Assembly: GCA_947471245.1 (NCBI GenBank)
Contig: CANIXM010000009.1
Coordinates: 1 to 15,468 of the forward strand
Length of the DNA stretch: 15,468 nucleotides
DNA from: Paludibacteraceae bacterium
GTDB lineage: Bacteria > Bacteroidota > Bacteroidia > Bacteroidales > Paludibacteraceae
Direction: 5' to 3'
The notes under the pieces were generated by a model, which ran no database searches, was not told the DNA's origin, and saw only the letters and a list, made by a program, of their open reading frames with translations. A program made the translations under genes and the position numbers. Below, piece by piece: positions 13,924 through 15,468 of this stretch; position 1 is the first letter of the stretch; each line of letters opens with the position of its first letter.

Positions 13924-14775
13924 TTACAAAATCATTTTTTCGATAGGAAGAACCAATATTCCCTCTGCCCCTAAAGTTTTAAGCTTGCCGATTACTTCCC
14001 AAAATCCTTTTTCATCAATAACAGCATGCAACGAATTCCATCCTTCTTTAGCCAATGGCATGATGGTGGGGCTGTTAATTCCAGGTAAAACTTCTACTAT
14101 TTTATCTAAATTGGCACTTGGGACATTCATAAGCACATACTTCTTGTCTTCGGCCATTTGTACAGACTCGATTCTGAATAACAATTCTTTCAGAATTGCT
14201 TTTTTGTCAGCTGTGAGCGTTGGGTGCGATATCAACACAGCTTCTGATTTCATCAACACTTCTACCTCTTTAAGGTGGTTGGTCACCAACGTGCTTCCCG
14301 AACTTACAATGTCAAAGATCCCATCAGCCAAACCTATGCCCGGAGCTATCTCAACCGAACCAGTGATGATGTGTATGTCTGCATTTACATTTTTTTCTTT
14401 GAGGTAGTCACCCAGTATTTCGGGGTAGGAAGTTGCTATCACTTTCCCGTTGAACCACGATACGTCTGAATAATCAGCATCTTTAGGGATGGCTAGTGAA
14501 AGTCTGCATTTGCTTGTTCCTAGTCGTTTGACGATAACTGCATTTTTTTTCTTTTCTACAAATTCGTTTTCGCCTACTATGCCAATGTCAGCAACTCCAT
14601 CTGCCACTGTTTGAGGAATGTCGTCGTCACGAAGAAAAAGAACTTCAAGTGGGAAGTTTTTTGCTGTTATAAGCAATAGGCGCTTCCCAGATTCCAGTTT
14701 TATGCCAGATTCTGTTAGTAATGACATGGTTTCTTCGAACAATCTGCCTTTGGCTTGTACTGCAATGCGTAACAT
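13924..14775 (-). CDS. hisG: ATP phosphoribosyltransferase, long form
   Basis: This enzyme joins ATP and PRPP in the first committed step of histidine synthesis. The start at 14775 gives MLRIAVQAKGRLFEET and 283 residues, the normal length of the long HisG. The open frame reaches 14820, but the -7 promoter element covers 14818-14825, so that upstream ATG would not be transcribed. The catalytic part has VADGVADIGIVGENE and the PRPP-site segment DGIFDIVSSGSTLVTNHL. The C-terminal ACT-like regulatory domain (about the last 75 residues: MPLAKEGWNSLHAVIDEKGFW, LKTLGAEGILVLPIEKM) is where histidine inhibits and hexamers form; the short form would need HisZ instead. No other his gene follows; coaX does. 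Confidence 0.95.
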   Translation of the reverse strand: MLRIAVQAKGRLFEETMSLLTESGIKLESGKRLLLITAKNFPLEVLFLRDDDIPQTVADGVADIGIVGENEFVEKKKNAVIVKRLGTSKCRLSLAIPKDADYSDVSWFNGKVIATSYPEILGDYLKEKNVNADIHIITGSVEIAPGIGLADGIFDIVSSGSTLVTNHLKEVEVLMKSEAVLISHPTLTADKKAILKELLFRIESVQMAEDKKYVLMNVPSANLDKIVEVLPGINSPTIMPLAKEGWNSLHAVIDEKGFWEVIGKLKTLGAEGILVLPIEKMIL

Positions 14776-14817
14776 AATGAGTTTGATTTGTGAGTTTTGA
14801 TAATTGAAATTTCTAGA

Positions 14818-14825
14818 CAAAGGTA
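14818..14825 (-). promoter_or_regulatory. -7 promoter element of the hisG-coaX-barrel-lptC unit
   Basis: On the minus strand this reads TACCTTTG, an exact TAnnTTTG match, ending 42 bases before the hisG ATG at 14775. No TTG lies at the expected -33. Its position also decides the hisG start. Confidence 0.6.
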
Positions 14826-14885
14826 CTAAAAATAGTCGGAAAAATATGTGTGTAAATAAAATGAACTTAGTCTGATGTCGATGAG

Positions 14886-14920
14886 TTGCACAATGCTAGA
14901 ATATGTTTTTTTTTGTGCAA
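14886..14920. repeat. Inverted repeat TTGCACAA ... TTGTGCAA upstream of hisG
   Basis: Two perfect 8-base arms (14886-14893 and 14913-14920) are separated by 19 bases. They lie about 60-95 bases upstream of the hisG -7 element and between it and the terminator of the preceding gene. This could be an operator or a minor structure. Confidence 0.4.
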
Positions 14921-14954
14921 TACACGTCATGTGTGAGAAGAGTAGGCATAAAGA

Positions 14955-14981
14955 AAGTCCGTTAATCAGATTAACGGACTT
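14955..14981 (-). terminator. Terminator of the 53-residue repeat lipoprotein
   Basis: Two 12-base complementary arms (AAGTCCGTTAAT / ATTAACGGACTT) enclose a 3-base loop. On the minus strand the hairpin is followed by TTCTTTATG. It starts 37 bases after the small gene's stop (15019) and insulates hisG from it. Confidence 0.8.
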
Positions 14982-15018
14982 CTAAAATGCTAGCAAAGTA
15001 TTTTGCAATAGCTTTTTC

Positions 15019-15180
15019 TTACTTAACTACAGCTGTGTCAGCTACAGTAGTGTCTACTGCAGTAGTGTCAACAACAGTAGTGTCAACAGCTGTTGAGTCA
15101 GTTGCAGGTGCAGCTGTTTCTGCTTTTTTGCAAGATGCGAAAGCCAAAGCTACTACGAAGAATAAAATTACTTTTTTCAT
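15019..15180 (-). CDS. Small lipoprotein with Asp-Thr-Thr pentapeptide repeats (copy A)
   Basis: A 53-residue frame on the minus strand, ATG at 15180 and TAA at 15019. It begins MKKVILFFVVALAFASC, a clean lipoprotein signal with lipobox FASC and Cys17, then KKAETAAP. Residues 26-50 are five pentapeptides with Asp at position 3: ATDST, AVDTT, VVDTT, AVDTT and VADTA, ending VVK. The mature peptide is only 37 residues, acidic, and has no predicted fold; function is unknown. It has its own -7 element (15234-15241) and terminator (14955-14981), which argues for a real expressed gene. A near-identical C-terminus ends at 15427, so it belongs to a tandem family. The frame on the opposite strand (14987-15190) is its shadow. 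Confidence 0.82.
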   Translation of the reverse strand: MKKVILFFVVALAFASCKKAETAAPATDSTAVDTTVVDTTAVDTTVADTAVVK

Positions 15181-15233
15181 TACTTTTTAAATTTTAAAAT
15201 TTAACATGTTTGTTTTGCAATTCAAAATCGATA

Positions 15234-15241
15234 CAAAGATA
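15234..15241 (-). promoter_or_regulatory. -7 promoter element of repeat lipoprotein copy A
   Basis: On the minus strand this reads TATCTTTG, an exact TAnnTTTG match, 53 bases upstream of the ATG at 15180. The leader in between is very AT-rich. No -33 TTG is seen. Confidence 0.6.
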
Positions 15242-15368
15242 CATCTATTTTTTATTTGCCGTTAATAAATTTCGATTTTTTTTTTATTTTTTTTTGATTT
15301 GGGGGTTGTTACGACTTTTCCCTTCTACAAACGTTCTGATTTGTTTTTTTATTGTGTCAACCTAAAAA

Positions 15369-15399
15369 AAAAGTCTGTGTGGATACCCACCAGACTTTT
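15369..15399 (-). terminator. Terminator of repeat lipoprotein copy B
   Basis: AAAAGTCTG pairs with CAGACTTTT, and GTGG with CCAC, around the loop ATAC, with one bulged T at 15378. On the minus strand nine T residues follow (15364-15372). A second small hairpin, CGTAAAT/ATTTACG (15404-15419), lies between it and the copy B stop. Confidence 0.85.
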
Positions 15400-15426
15400 G
15401 TTCCGTAAATAAATTTACGTTTCTTC

Positions 15427-15468
15427 TTACTTAACTACAGCAGTGTCAGTAGCAGTAGTGTCTACAAC
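15427..15468 (-). CDS. Second Asp-Thr-Thr repeat lipoprotein (copy B), 3' end only
   Basis: The last 13 codons and stop of a gene that enters from beyond the right edge. They read VVDTT, ATDTA, VVK and stop, in the same pentapeptide register as copy A, with the same VVK end. The DNA around the stop is also nearly identical (TACTTAACTACAGC is shared). The N-terminal signal is outside the window, so the lipoprotein call rests on similarity to copy A. Confidence 0.75.
   Translation of the reverse strand, partial: VVDTTATDTAVVK

Noticed and set aside
14776..14817. Histidine leader-peptide attenuator before hisG
   Set aside because: The leader is about 35-40 bases, without a His-codon run or a competing hairpin.
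14776..14820. 15-residue N-terminal extension of HisG
   Set aside because: The upstream ATG lies inside the -7 promoter element, and HisG proteins start at the MLRIAVQAKGRL segment.
14987..15190. 67-codon plus-strand frame over the small lipoprotein
   Set aside because: It is the antisense of copy A. Its Val/Ser/Thr repeats mirror the DTT pentapeptides, whereas the minus frame has a clean lipobox, promoter and terminator.

Overview
The window is a stretch of a Bacteroidota chromosome. The evidence is the AT-rich composition, at least seven upstream sites matching the Bacteroidota -7 promoter element TAnnTTTG, little sign of Shine-Dalgarno sequences, many short Cys-anchored lipoproteins, and families typical of the phylum (DUF4827, FISUMP, a CoaX/outer-membrane barrel/LptC cluster, COG2509). 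I cannot fix the order or genus. No transposase, integrase, phage gene, CRISPR array or resistance gene is visible. Most of the window is housekeeping DNA, with one repeat-rich intergenic stretch and one small duplicated lipoprotein locus at the right edge.

Left part (1-5127): the 3' end of an alpha-glucan phosphorylase-like gene and its terminator; a two-domain GNAT-like protein; a convergent RluA/RluD-type pseudouridine synthase sharing a bidirectional hairpin with it; a 526-bp gene-free region with three kinds of short intergenic repeat (a 13-unit GATA array, an 8-bp CCTTYGTG tail, and a TCAATTAT tandem next to a palindrome relic); then a COG2509 FAD-dependent dehydrogenase on the minus strand.

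Middle part (5128-11289): a FISUMP-domain lipoprotein and tRNA-Arg(UCU), which converge on one perfect 36-bp palindrome; then a plus-strand group made of the fused aspartokinase-homoserine dehydrogenase ThrA, an FKBP-type lipoprotein, a DUF4827 lipoprotein that looks like its divergent paralogue, and a phosphoglucosamine mutase (GlmM family) with a probable promoter of its own. Lysine/threonine/methionine precursor supply, envelope proline-isomerase-like lipoproteins and amino-sugar supply for peptidoglycan and LPS lie side by side.

Right part (11290-15468, all minus strand): a tightly packed unit hisG - coaX - outer-membrane barrel - lptC, transcribed right to left. It joins the first histidine enzyme, pantothenate kinase for CoA, and LPS export. 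Upstream of it is a 53-residue lipoprotein made of Asp-Thr-Thr pentapeptide repeats, with its own promoter and terminator. The 3' end of a second, nearly identical copy runs off the window edge, so this is a tandem family. It is the least described element here.

Three start sites were revised from the longest open frame: hisG to 14775, the barrel protein to 13180, and lptC to a TTG at 11874.
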